64,000 nt of DNA from Luteolibacter ambystomatis (GTDB lineage: Bacteria > Verrucomicrobiota > Verrucomicrobiia > Verrucomicrobiales > Akkermansiaceae), in contig NZ_CP073100.1 of NCBI RefSeq assembly GCF_018137965.1, forward strand, positions 3,917,754 to 3,981,753. The letters run 5' to 3'. Below are positions 42,751-50,881 of this stretch, one piece after another. The stretch's first letter is position 1, and each line of letters opens with the position of its first letter. A program made the translations under genes and the position numbers. The notes beneath the pieces were generated by a model. The model saw only the letters and a program-made list of their open reading frames with translations. It ran no database searches and had not been told where the DNA came from.

Positions 42751-43574
42751 TCCGGAATACGATAGCATTCCCGCGTCTTGCGGATCGCCAGTCCCACCGA
42801 AGGCACGATGTCCTCCTGGGCTTTCATTTCAATGGCCACGTCTCCACGGTAGCCGGCCTTGTCCAACGCGTCCGCCACCCGCTGATGCACGGGATCGGGT
42901 TCGTCCCATGGGCCGAGGTTCGGCTGGCTGGCATGGGCGTGGGCGATCAGATGCGAGGCCTGTGCAATCACCGGCTCGAAGTTCTCTCCGCTCAAGGCCA
43001 GTCCGCCCGCATCCACATGCAGGCGGAAGCCCGGTGAGGAAACCGCCGTCACCAGATCGGCCGCCTGATCCATGCGGGTGCAGAAGTCCGCGCCGTAGGC
43101 TTCGGGATTCGCCTCCATCACCAGACACGAACCGGCCTGATGGCAGGCATCACCAACTTCACGGAAAAACTCCGTCGCGATCTTCATCGCCTCCGCGTGG
43201 GACCGCGATCCCTTCAGGCGGTTCTTCGGCGAGCCGAATACCATCGGTCCGGCCCCGCACCATCCCGCCACCTGCCCGACCGCGATCAACCATTCCTTCA
43301 TCCGCAGGCGGGAGGCCTGGTCATCGAAAAGGAACACTCCATCGGCACCAAACAAGAGTGCCTGGAACGAGCCGATGCGGAAACCTCGTCCGGCATACCA
43401 CTCCGCCTTTGCGCGCACGGCTTTTTCATCCGCACACAGGGGATCGCCGAAGGCCCGCAACGGTGCGAGTTCGACCGTCTTGACGCCGAGCTCGAGCGCC
43501 TTGTCCAACAACTCTTCCTCCCGGTCGGGAGGCCAGGCGATGTGCGAGATCGAAAGGTGGGAAGAAACAATCAT
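42747..43574 (-). CDS. TIM-barrel sugar phosphate isomerase/epimerase-like protein
   Basis: A 275-residue AP-endonuclease-2-like TIM barrel. Recognisable features are the N-terminal strand SSHLSISHIAWP, CLVMEANPEAYG (Glu at about 151, metal ligand), FRLHVDAGGLALSG (Asp at about 188), and HLIAHAHASQPN (His). These acid/His positions fit metal-binding isomerases such as xylose isomerase-like proteins. Cotranslated (4-nt overlap on each side) with the FAD oxidoreductase and a GT-C-like protein, so it may supply or modify a precursor. Confidence 0.82.
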   Translation of the reverse strand: MIVSSHLSISHIAWPPDREEELLDKALELGVKTVELAPLRAFGDPLCADEKAVRAKAEWYAGRGFRIGSFQALLFGADGVFLFDDQASRLRMKEWLIAVGQVAGWCGAGPMVFGSPKNRLKGSRSHAEAMKIATEFFREVGDACHQAGSCLVMEANPEAYGADFCTRMDQAADLVTAVSSPGFRLHVDAGGLALSGENFEPVIAQASHLIAHAHASQPNLGPWDEPDPVHQRVADALDKAGYRGDVAIEMKAQEDIVPSVGLAIRKTRECYRIPE

Positions 43575-45154
43575 CGGATGGAGGTGGCGGGACCGGCCGG
43601 TTCGTAGCGCAGGAGTGTGAGGCTGCCGAGCATCGTTTCCCTTTTGCCCCATGGCCCGAGGGCCGCGGTCGTGTTCACGATGGGCTCGAAAGCGGTGAGC
43701 CGGTGCCAAGGACCGGCTTTCCCTTGAAGAACGGGAACCAAGGGCCAGGGCAGAATGCCGGAGGGATCGGAGTCCGCATCGCCGTCCACGATCAGGATGT
43801 CTCCATTCGAAAGCGCGGAAAGCGATTGCTTCTCATACACCAGCCGCCGCTCGGCCGGAATCAGATTGGGGAAAGTCGTGAAGCGGATGCGGGCCCATTC
43901 CTCCGGCGGTCGTTCGGCCGCCGCTTCCCATAGGGAAAGCGGAATGAAAACCGTGCCGGTGCTGGTAGCCAAAGCTTCCGCCAAGACCTGGCGCGCGCGA
44001 TCCCGCGGTGATGTGGGTTTGGAAGTCGCCACCGCAACCGTCGCCAATACCAGAGGCAGCACGCAGGCCACCGCCTGCCCACCAAGGCCCAACCTCACAA
44101 GACCGCGCCAGGCTCGTGGAAATCCGGACACAAGATGGAATGCCGCACCCGCCGCAAATCCGATGAACGGCGCAACCACCGCACCATGCCCGATGTTCGG
44201 ATGACCCGTCGCGATCAGATACAGCGGTGCGAGCAAAACCAGCGCAATGGTAAGGGTGAGAGCCGGAGTCGTTTCCGCACGGGCCGCCTTGCCCCCTTTC
44301 CACCACGCCAGGACGCTGCAAGCGGTAATGAACAGAAGCGGAGCGGAGAAGAATACATTCCTGGGATCGAGGAACAGGCGGGTGAATGTCTGGACGATCC
44401 CCGACTTCAGCCCGCGCATCGCGGAAAGCGTGTCCTTCAACTGTTGCAGGCGGGCGGGATCGGACTGGTAGTAAAAGGCGAACCACGCCACCCCGACGAG
44501 CAAGGGCAGCCACCATTTCCACAGCGCCGTGCGGCCATCCCGGAAAGTTCCCGCCAGCACAATGAGGCCCGCTCCGGCCAGGGTCAGAGGATGAACCGAA
44601 GGAGCGAGAACCAGACAGATCGGGGCCACCCACAGGTGCCATTTCCGCGATTGGGAGGAAAGCAATGGTACCGCCGCGAACCACAGCAACACCGACGCCC
44701 ATGTTTCCGGCCGATCGAGGAATGCCATGCTCGCAAACCACCCGCGATGGAACAGCACGGTCAGAAAGCCGATCGACGCCCCGGCGCTTGAACGGAATTT
44801 CCCATGCAGCAGCAGACCGACATGCACGGCGACTCCAAAGCGCAGCAAATGCAACAGCGACGCATCTCCCAGGCATGACCATGGCAGCAGGGTGCCGAAC
44901 CAGGAACGCGCCAGCGGCCAGCCGAACCAGTGATAGCCCCACGTGTGATCGAAGCCTTCAAAGGTTCCCACAAACGGCCAGGCCAAATGCCCGGGATGTT
45001 TGCCCAGCGCAGCACCGACACTCTGGAATCCATCCGGAAAGCCGGGTTTGATGACGTACCACCCCGTCCACATCGACAAGGCGGCCCATGCCAGCCCGAC
45101 GATCAGGAAGCCCACCATCAAGGGCAGACGCTTGATAACTTTCTCCACCGTCAT
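43571..45154 (-). CDS. GT-C-like membrane protein, paralogue 1 of 3
   Basis: A 527-residue membrane protein with about ten helices, which I do not recognise as a named family. It shares conserved motifs with two others in this operon: DGFQSVG (41-47), FDHTWGYHWFGW (68-79), DRPETW (about 147), HPNIGHGA (about 312), and a soluble C-terminal end with VFIPLSLWEAA (402-412), RFTTFPN, and NGDILIVD. The large first periplasmic loop with Asp, His and Trp residues is where GT-C glycosyltransferases bind their substrates. A polyprenyl-phosphate-sugar-dependent glycosyltransferase is my best guess. Overlaps its two neighbours by 4 nt each. Confidence 0.7.
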   Translation of the reverse strand: MTVEKVIKRLPLMVGFLIVGLAWAALSMWTGWYVIKPGFPDGFQSVGAALGKHPGHLAWPFVGTFEGFDHTWGYHWFGWPLARSWFGTLLPWSCLGDASLLHLLRFGVAVHVGLLLHGKFRSSAGASIGFLTVLFHRGWFASMAFLDRPETWASVLLWFAAVPLLSSQSRKWHLWVAPICLVLAPSVHPLTLAGAGLIVLAGTFRDGRTALWKWWLPLLVGVAWFAFYYQSDPARLQQLKDTLSAMRGLKSGIVQTFTRLFLDPRNVFFSAPLLFITACSVLAWWKGGKAARAETTPALTLTIALVLLAPLYLIATGHPNIGHGAVVAPFIGFAAGAAFHLVSGFPRAWRGLVRLGLGGQAVACVLPLVLATVAVATSKPTSPRDRARQVLAEALATSTGTVFIPLSLWEAAAERPPEEWARIRFTTFPNLIPAERRLVYEKQSLSALSNGDILIVDGDADSDPSGILPWPLVPVLQGKAGPWHRLTAFEPIVNTTAALGPWGKRETMLGSLTLLRYEPAGPATSIR

Positions 45155-46665
45155 TCGATCACGGGAGGATGGTCGATGCGGATCACCCGATAGGTCCGGG
45201 TCCCATCGAGTCCTTGGATGGTGACTTCATCCAGCACCGGCCCCAGGGAAAGCGGGTCGACGAAGGTGAGCCGCATCAGCGCCTCCGGGCGGAAGTAGGC
45301 GCTGCCCACCTGACGTTGGGACCATTCATACAAGAGAATGTCGCCGTTGGCGCAGGAAGCGAACAGAGATCTCTCCGCATCTCTGCGGCAGTCGGGAGTC
45401 GCCACGTTCGGGAAGGTATAGAACCGCGCGTTCTCCACTCCCGCCGCTGCAGCCGCTTCCCACAGACTGCATGGAATGAACACTCTTCCTTGCGAAGCCC
45501 ATCGCTCCACCAGCGCCTGGGATGCCGGGCGCGCTGAAACTCCACGCGTCCGCCAGGCATCGATCATGCGGTTCCCTTGGAAAGCCGCTCCGTATACGAA
45601 ACATCCACCCACTACCGCCCGGAATGCCGGTTTGCCGAATCGGGATGTATTCCACGGCGACCGGCAACAAGCGCAGACCATGCACGGCACGAGCGCCGCC
45701 ACATGCAGGCGGTTCGGATTGTGTGCGAGCAGGGAGAACAAGGCGGCTCCCACCGGCATGGCCGCCCACAGGGCAAACTTCAACGCCCCACTCTCCCGCC
45801 TGCCAAACCAAAGGGACACGAGAGGATACATCCACAGAGCCAGCATCAACATGCCGAACGGGTTTCCATAGCAAAGGCGGAAACCCGTCAGCAAAGAGTG
45901 ATAGGACAAGCGCTGCGCCGCGAGATTTTGAGTGAACTGGTGGAAACGTGTCGCATCTCCGAGAAACCAGACGGCGAGTCCCGTCACTCCGCAGAACCAT
46001 CCGGCCATCAGCCACACGATCCGGACAAACATCCCGTCCGCCCGCATCCGCTGCCATCGCAGGCGGTGCCACAACATCCACACGCCGATCAAAAACGGTG
46101 GCGCCACCACACCGACCACGTGGACGAAAGGCAGGCAGAAAGCCAGGAGGGCGATCAGGAGATTGCCTCCTTTGGCGCTCTCCCGATCCGTCACCAGCCA
46201 TGCAAGGCCGAGGAACAACACTCCGGCGAAAGGCTCCGGCCTCATCATCCCCACCGCAACGTGCAGGTCCGGCCACGCCAGCACGACCGCGGCTGCGATC
46301 CACGGCCAAATCCCACCGACGTGATGGCTGAGACGGCCCACGGCTGCCGCCCCGCCCACCAGCATCGCGGACCCCAAGGCGAATTCAAACAGCGGATGAA
46401 AGCCGATCCACGGCTGGAGAAAGCTGCGGAACATCGCCCATCCCGGCCAGTGATGGCCCCATGTTTGGTCGAAGCCGTCGAAGCTTCCCAGAAATGATCC
46501 GCGCAAGTCGAAGGGATGCTTCGCAAAAGCCACAGGACCGAGGCTCTGCCACGAGTCCGTGATCACGGAGCCGGAGAGCCAGGCATACCAAGCCGCCCAG
46601 ACGAATGCAGCGGCCAGCAGGAGGCCTCCTCCTGCTTTCACCCGCCAATCGATCACCCGGTCCAT
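45151..46665 (-). CDS. GT-C-like membrane protein, paralogue 2 of 3
   Basis: A 504-residue multi-pass membrane protein, paralogous to the preceding one. Motifs: DSWQSLG (37-43), FDQTWGHHWPGW (65-76), RPEPFA, NPNRLHVA, then VFIPCSLWEAAA (395-406), RFYTFPN and NGDILLYE. It has the same helix layout. The start at 46665 follows a GGGAGG Shine-Dalgarno by 9 nt; longer in-frame starts overlap the epimerase gene. See paralogue 1 for the possible role. Confidence 0.7.
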   Translation of the reverse strand: MDRVIDWRVKAGGGLLLAAAFVWAAWYAWLSGSVITDSWQSLGPVAFAKHPFDLRGSFLGSFDGFDQTWGHHWPGWAMFRSFLQPWIGFHPLFEFALGSAMLVGGAAAVGRLSHHVGGIWPWIAAAVVLAWPDLHVAVGMMRPEPFAGVLFLGLAWLVTDRESAKGGNLLIALLAFCLPFVHVVGVVAPPFLIGVWMLWHRLRWQRMRADGMFVRIVWLMAGWFCGVTGLAVWFLGDATRFHQFTQNLAAQRLSYHSLLTGFRLCYGNPFGMLMLALWMYPLVSLWFGRRESGALKFALWAAMPVGAALFSLLAHNPNRLHVAALVPCMVCACCRSPWNTSRFGKPAFRAVVGGCFVYGAAFQGNRMIDAWRTRGVSARPASQALVERWASQGRVFIPCSLWEAAAAAGVENARFYTFPNVATPDCRRDAERSLFASCANGDILLYEWSQRQVGSAYFRPEALMRLTFVDPLSLGPVLDEVTIQGLDGTRTYRVIRIDHPPVIE

Positions 46666-46684
46666 GCGGCAGTCCCTCCCACCC

Positions 46685-47431
46685 TCAAAGCCAGTCTCCG
46701 AGATCATCCAGCACTTGCTCCTTCGAATAAAGGTAGCCGTTCGATCCGCCCCATTCGGCCGCGTGCTTCGAACGCATGTCGTAGCCCGCGGGAGGAGGAC
46801 CTTCACCACCGAGGAGACGCTCCGGGAAGAAGCGGTCGCGGATTTCCGAAGTGGCGACCGGCTCGGAAGAAACGTTCAGCAGGTCGATGCCGCGCTCCCA
46901 CACATGACCGATGTCCGCCGCCAATCTACGGGTATCGTAGTATTGGAACACGCCGCCGGGATGAACCTTGTGGAGCTCGTTGTCGTGCATCATGTCATAG
47001 ATCACGTTTTTCTTCAGCCCCGGACCGAACAAGCCGGGCAGCCGCAGGATGGAAACCCGCGGGAACAACCCGCGGATGCGCTCCTCGGCGTCCAGACGAT
47101 TCAGGCCATAGGCGTGATGCCCCTCGACCGGGATGGGAGAGTCCTCGTCCACGTCACGCGGGGCGGGATAGACATCGATGGTGGAGATGAGGGTGAAACG
47201 ATCCGCGCGGACTTCCGCCAGGGCCTCCAGCAACCGCGCGATCCCGGCCTTGTCTTCTTCCGGATGCAGGTTCGCCCACCACTTCTTCGCCTGCACGCCC
47301 GCACAGATGACATGCCCGAAGGATTGCCCGCGGATGTTGTCGATGTCCGTCGAACGATAGCGATGGGAAGGAGACAAGGCGTCGGCAAGGGTGGATCCGA
47401 CGAAGCCGGTGTGGCCGATGAGGGCGGTCAT
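46685..47431 (-). CDS. NAD-dependent epimerase/dehydratase (SDR-type)
   Basis: A 248-residue extended-SDR-like protein, shorter than the usual 300-plus. Rossmann GXXGXXG as ALIGHTGFVGSTLAD (3-17), a STIDVYP segment with HHAYGLNRLDAE giving the catalytic YxxxK-like Tyr (but Asn-Arg in place of Lys), and a C-terminal YLYSKEQVLDDLGDWL. The atypical YGLNR suggests altered or lost dehydrogenase chemistry. Likely acts on a nucleotide sugar or nucleotide-linked precursor. Overlaps its upstream SGNH partner by 4 nt. Confidence 0.8.
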   Translation of the reverse strand: MTALIGHTGFVGSTLADALSPSHRYRSTDIDNIRGQSFGHVICAGVQAKKWWANLHPEEDKAGIARLLEALAEVRADRFTLISTIDVYPAPRDVDEDSPIPVEGHHAYGLNRLDAEERIRGLFPRVSILRLPGLFGPGLKKNVIYDMMHDNELHKVHPGGVFQYYDTRRLAADIGHVWERGIDLLNVSSEPVATSEIRDRFFPERLLGGEGPPPAGYDMRSKHAAEWGGSNGYLYSKEQVLDDLGDWL

Positions 47432-48300
47432 GGTTGCGATGAGGGAAGGGTCGTGATGAATTCCTGCAGGCTGTCCAACACGGCCCGCGCGGAGCCGGGT
47501 GCGAGATGGACGCCATCGGTGAACTGGAGGTTTTCGTGCGGAATCTGCTGCTCCAGATTGACGAAAGGCACGTCCGCCATTTCCGCCACATACGCGGTGG
47601 CTCGATCAGTGACCTCCCGCCCTTCCGGACGCATGGGAGCGGAGGGGTATTCCACCAGGATGATCCGGCTGCCGGACTCGCGCAGCATCGCGATCATGCG
47701 AATCAATTCATCGAGAGTTTTTTTCTCCAAGGCATCCCTGGGCTGGATTCCCTTCGGGAGCGTGGTCCGCGCCAATGGAAAGCGCCGTGTGGTGGTGTCT
47801 CCCGCCGGTCGCTTCAACAATCTGTCATAGAGCATGCCGCTGGGGCGCGCCTGATAGGAAAACACCGGCAGGTGGGTTCCCGCCCGGAACACCGGACCTC
47901 CCACCGCTTTCAAAATCGGAGAAGCCTCGTACTTCACCGCACGCTCGATGGTATTGGACTCGAGCACGATCCACTTGCCGGCTTTGACGCGGCCTTCCAC
48001 CAGCATCCGCATGCCATCGGTGAGACAGCCGCCGTCGGTTCCAAGGTTCGCCACCTTGGAATTGCCCACCTCCTTGCCGGGCAACCGCCCGCTGATGGAG
48101 GACCCTACCAGGGTGAACTCCGCCGGAGCTCCGGATGCCGCGGCCTGGAAGCGTGACAGCGAGGTGAAATAGTTCGACTCCGTCTTGCTGCTCTTCCACC
48201 CGAGGCCATAGGCTCCGGACCACTGCAGAATCGCGCAGACGAGGAAGCCCGCCAACGTCCCGGCCAGGAACTTCCGCAGATGGGTAGGTGGGGATTCCAT
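47428..48300 (-). CDS. Membrane-anchored SGNH-like protein (acetylation partner)
   Basis: A 290-residue protein with one N-terminal helix (FLAGTLAGFLVCAILQW) and an exported domain. SGNH-like features: FTLVGSSISGRLPGK (Ser in GSS), LGTDGG, LESNTIE, and TDGVHLAPGS (Asp-x-x-His) near the C-terminus. Such AlgJ/AlgX-type proteins work with MBOAT proteins to transfer acetyl groups to exported polysaccharide. The MBOAT gene is directly upstream, 12 nt away. Confidence 0.82.
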   Translation of the reverse strand: MESPPTHLRKFLAGTLAGFLVCAILQWSGAYGLGWKSSKTESNYFTSLSRFQAAASGAPAEFTLVGSSISGRLPGKEVGNSKVANLGTDGGCLTDGMRMLVEGRVKAGKWIVLESNTIERAVKYEASPILKAVGGPVFRAGTHLPVFSYQARPSGMLYDRLLKRPAGDTTTRRFPLARTTLPKGIQPRDALEKKTLDELIRMIAMLRESGSRIILVEYPSAPMRPEGREVTDRATAYVAEMADVPFVNLEQQIPHENLQFTDGVHLAPGSARAVLDSLQEFITTLPSSQP

Positions 48301-48312
48301 GAAGGAAACGGC

Positions 48313-49839
48313 TTAGAACTGGAAATAGATGAAGCCTTGCGGCGCACCCGAATTGGTGAAGATCAGGAACAGCAGGCCGCCGTAGATCAAAGCCTCGCAC
48401 CAACTTCCGCGGAAGTCCGCGAACCAATCGCGGCGGTGTTCACGGACCCAACCGGCCACGTGATACAGCACCACGGCCGAGCCGAAGACCGCAGCCACGA
48501 ACACCGGCGGCCCTGCCATGTGGAGTGGTCCCGCGAGTTGCTTGAAGAAAAGGCCGATCTGCCGCATGTCCGGCATCAGGAAGGTCAGCCACAGCAGGGT
48601 GACGGCGTGAAAGGTGTAGAACCATCCGAGCACCGCCCGCATCGGACGCGGCCTCTCATCCTTGCCACGGCGCCGGAAGAAAAATCTCTCCGCCGCCAGC
48701 AGCAATCCGTGCAAGGACCCCCATAACGCGAACTTCCACTCGGCTCCGTGCCACAAGCCGCCGAGGAACATGACAAGGAAGAGATTCACATATGTTCTCG
48801 CTTCCCCCTTCCGGTTTCCACCCAGTGGGATGTAAAGATAGTCCCGGAGCCACGCGGACAGGGACATGTGCCAGCGCCGCCAGAATTCCGTCACGCTGGT
48901 GGAGAGGTAGGGGAAATCGAAGTTCTCCGGGAAACGATAGCCGAACAAGGCCGCGAGGCCGATGGCGATGAGGGAGTAGCCCGCGAAGTCCGCGAAGATC
49001 TGGAGCGAGTAGCCATAGAGCAGCATCACCAGATCCACCGGTCCGGCGAAAACCAACCAGGGTTTCGTCAGCGTGACGGTTTGCTCCGCGAGGTTGTCCG
49101 CCACCACCATCTTCAGGAAATATCCGAGAATCAGCGAACGCAGGGCCGCACCCCACGCGATGTCCGCGAAACGCTTGGACGCGATCTGCGGCCAGAACTG
49201 CTTCGCCTTCACAATCGGTCCCGCAACCAACTGGGGGAAGAACAACAGGTAGAAGCCGATGTCGCGGACGCCCTTCGCAAACCGCAGGCCGTAGCCCCAG
49301 AGGATGCCGAGCCGGCTCTTCCCCGCGGTGTTCCGCCCCTGTTCGTCCGCTGCACCCTCGCCACCGGACATGAGGGCATCGCTTTCCCGGATCACCTCCC
49401 CGCGGGCGACATCAATGATCATGCTGATGCCATGGAAGGTGTAGAACGAAATGCCGATCGGCAGCGGGATGCCGCGCAGCGCCTCCACCCATTGCGTGGG
49501 CAGGAATGGCAGCATTCCCGCGAAGAACGGCGCATACTTGAATACGCCGAGCAGGGCCAGGTTCAGGATGACGGCGGTCCGAACCCAGCGTTTTACCTTC
49601 GCGTCATCTCCGGACAGCTTGTGCAGGATGATCCTGCCGGTGGCGATGCTGTTGCCCACACAAGACACCGCGAGCAACAACAGCAGCCGCGGATCCTCCC
49701 AACCGTAGAAGATCACACTGGCCAGCAGGGCGATCGACACCTGCCACGCCTTGCCATGGCGACCGCCGGACCAAGGCGCGTAATACGCGGCGAAGGTGAC
49801 CACCAGCAGGACGAGAAACTCCCAGGAATTAAAAAGCAT
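48313..49839 (-). CDS. MBOAT-family O-acyltransferase (AlgI/DltB-like)
   Basis: A 508-residue multi-pass membrane protein. The two MBOAT histidines are His324 (FWRRWHMSLSAWLRDYLYIP split at that point) and His364 (GGLWHGAEWKF). The family moves acyl groups across the membrane to a periplasmic acceptor. With its SGNH-like partner it should O-acetylate the exopolysaccharide. The fragment ADEQGRNTAGKS around 163-175 is an insertion in a loop. Starts at 49839 with MLFNSWEFLVLL, the usual MBOAT beginning. Confidence 0.93.
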   Translation of the reverse strand: MLFNSWEFLVLLVVTFAAYYAPWSGGRHGKAWQVSIALLASVIFYGWEDPRLLLLLAVSCVGNSIATGRIILHKLSGDDAKVKRWVRTAVILNLALLGVFKYAPFFAGMLPFLPTQWVEALRGIPLPIGISFYTFHGISMIIDVARGEVIRESDALMSGGEGAADEQGRNTAGKSRLGILWGYGLRFAKGVRDIGFYLLFFPQLVAGPIVKAKQFWPQIASKRFADIAWGAALRSLILGYFLKMVVADNLAEQTVTLTKPWLVFAGPVDLVMLLYGYSLQIFADFAGYSLIAIGLAALFGYRFPENFDFPYLSTSVTEFWRRWHMSLSAWLRDYLYIPLGGNRKGEARTYVNLFLVMFLGGLWHGAEWKFALWGSLHGLLLAAERFFFRRRGKDERPRPMRAVLGWFYTFHAVTLLWLTFLMPDMRQIGLFFKQLAGPLHMAGPPVFVAAVFGSAVVLYHVAGWVREHRRDWFADFRGSWCEALIYGGLLFLIFTNSGAPQGFIYFQF

Positions 49840-49863
49840 GCCGTAAACTGGGGAGTCCCCCCG

Positions 49864-50847
49864 TCAAATCAGTCTTTCACGGAACAGCCTGCGCAGCAGC
49901 TCCGACGCGGTGGCCATGGCGAAAAGGGTCACGGGCAGGGCCACCACCGCCGCCCATCGCATGTCCAGCTTGGTCACCACGGCCGTCAATTCCACAATCC
50001 GCTTCAGGCAGAAGCAGTGCAGGCAGAAGATTCCGAGGGAATTGCGGGATAGGAACGTCAGCCAGGCCGGAGGAGCCGAAGTCACGCCAAGGGCCGCCGT
50101 GATCGCCAAGGCTCCTCCGAGAATCGGCGACGGCCGCAAATACTCCGGCAGGAAATGGCGGTCCGGCCCCACCATCCAGCCCGGTGCCTTGGCCAGCCAT
50201 TCGAGGGAGGCGGAAACTACAAAGGCCACGAACAGCCCCCTGAGCATCCATTTCCGATCCACGGATGGCTCCGCCAGCACCCTGGCAATGAATGGTGCGG
50301 CTAGGAAATTCAACGGCCACCAATACGTCGCCACATGGGTCCAGATCCAACCGGTGGAGGCCATGGCGACGAGCAGCACGCCATTCAGCCCTATCAGCGC
50401 TGCCGCCCAAAGACATGCCGTACGCACGTTCATCGCTCCCGCCAACCGCGCGATCGGACACAGCAACAAAAGCACCGTGAAGAAATAAAACGTCCAGCCG
50501 CCGCCGCGCAGCAGGAATTCCACGGGACCCAGCGTCATGGAGTCCCGCCCCCGCCACGTCCACACAAACCAAAGGCCGACCCAGAACACATACAGCGCGC
50601 CAAATCTCTTGAGACGGCGCGCATAAGCCCTGGCATCCTCCCGCGCTTCCACCTGGAGGAAATACGACATGATCAGAAAACCGGGAACAGCCACGCCCAG
50701 CACATCCGCGATCACGACATCCCACCAGGACGGATCGGCACCGGCATTCTCTCCGGCGAGGTTCAGATGCATCGCGATCACGAACGCGATGAACGTCACT
50801 CTCAGCCAGTCGAAGCCATACCAGTGCTTTTCTTTCTCTTCACCCAT
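49864..50847 (-). CDS. Acyltransferase family 3 membrane protein, paralogue 1
   Basis: A 327-residue acyltransferase-3 protein with about ten helices. It begins WYGFDWLRVTFIAFVIAMHL; the His of MHL is the catalytic-type residue of the family. The end LSRNSLGIFCLHCFCLKRIV and ELLRRLFRERLI match the second acyltransferase of this operon. Such enzymes O-acetylate sugars from a cytoplasmic acetyl donor. ATG at 50847 is followed by the charged MGEEKEKHWYGFDWL; upstream in-frame sequence was rejected as overlapping the SGNH hydrolase end region. Confidence 0.87.
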   Translation of the reverse strand: MGEEKEKHWYGFDWLRVTFIAFVIAMHLNLAGENAGADPSWWDVVIADVLGVAVPGFLIMSYFLQVEAREDARAYARRLKRFGALYVFWVGLWFVWTWRGRDSMTLGPVEFLLRGGGWTFYFFTVLLLLCPIARLAGAMNVRTACLWAAALIGLNGVLLVAMASTGWIWTHVATYWWPLNFLAAPFIARVLAEPSVDRKWMLRGLFVAFVVSASLEWLAKAPGWMVGPDRHFLPEYLRPSPILGGALAITAALGVTSAPPAWLTFLSRNSLGIFCLHCFCLKRIVELTAVVTKLDMRWAAVVALPVTLFAMATASELLRRLFRERLI

Positions 50848-50881
50848 GCTCGTCTGGGAAAAACCTGGTCGCCGGAACCCC

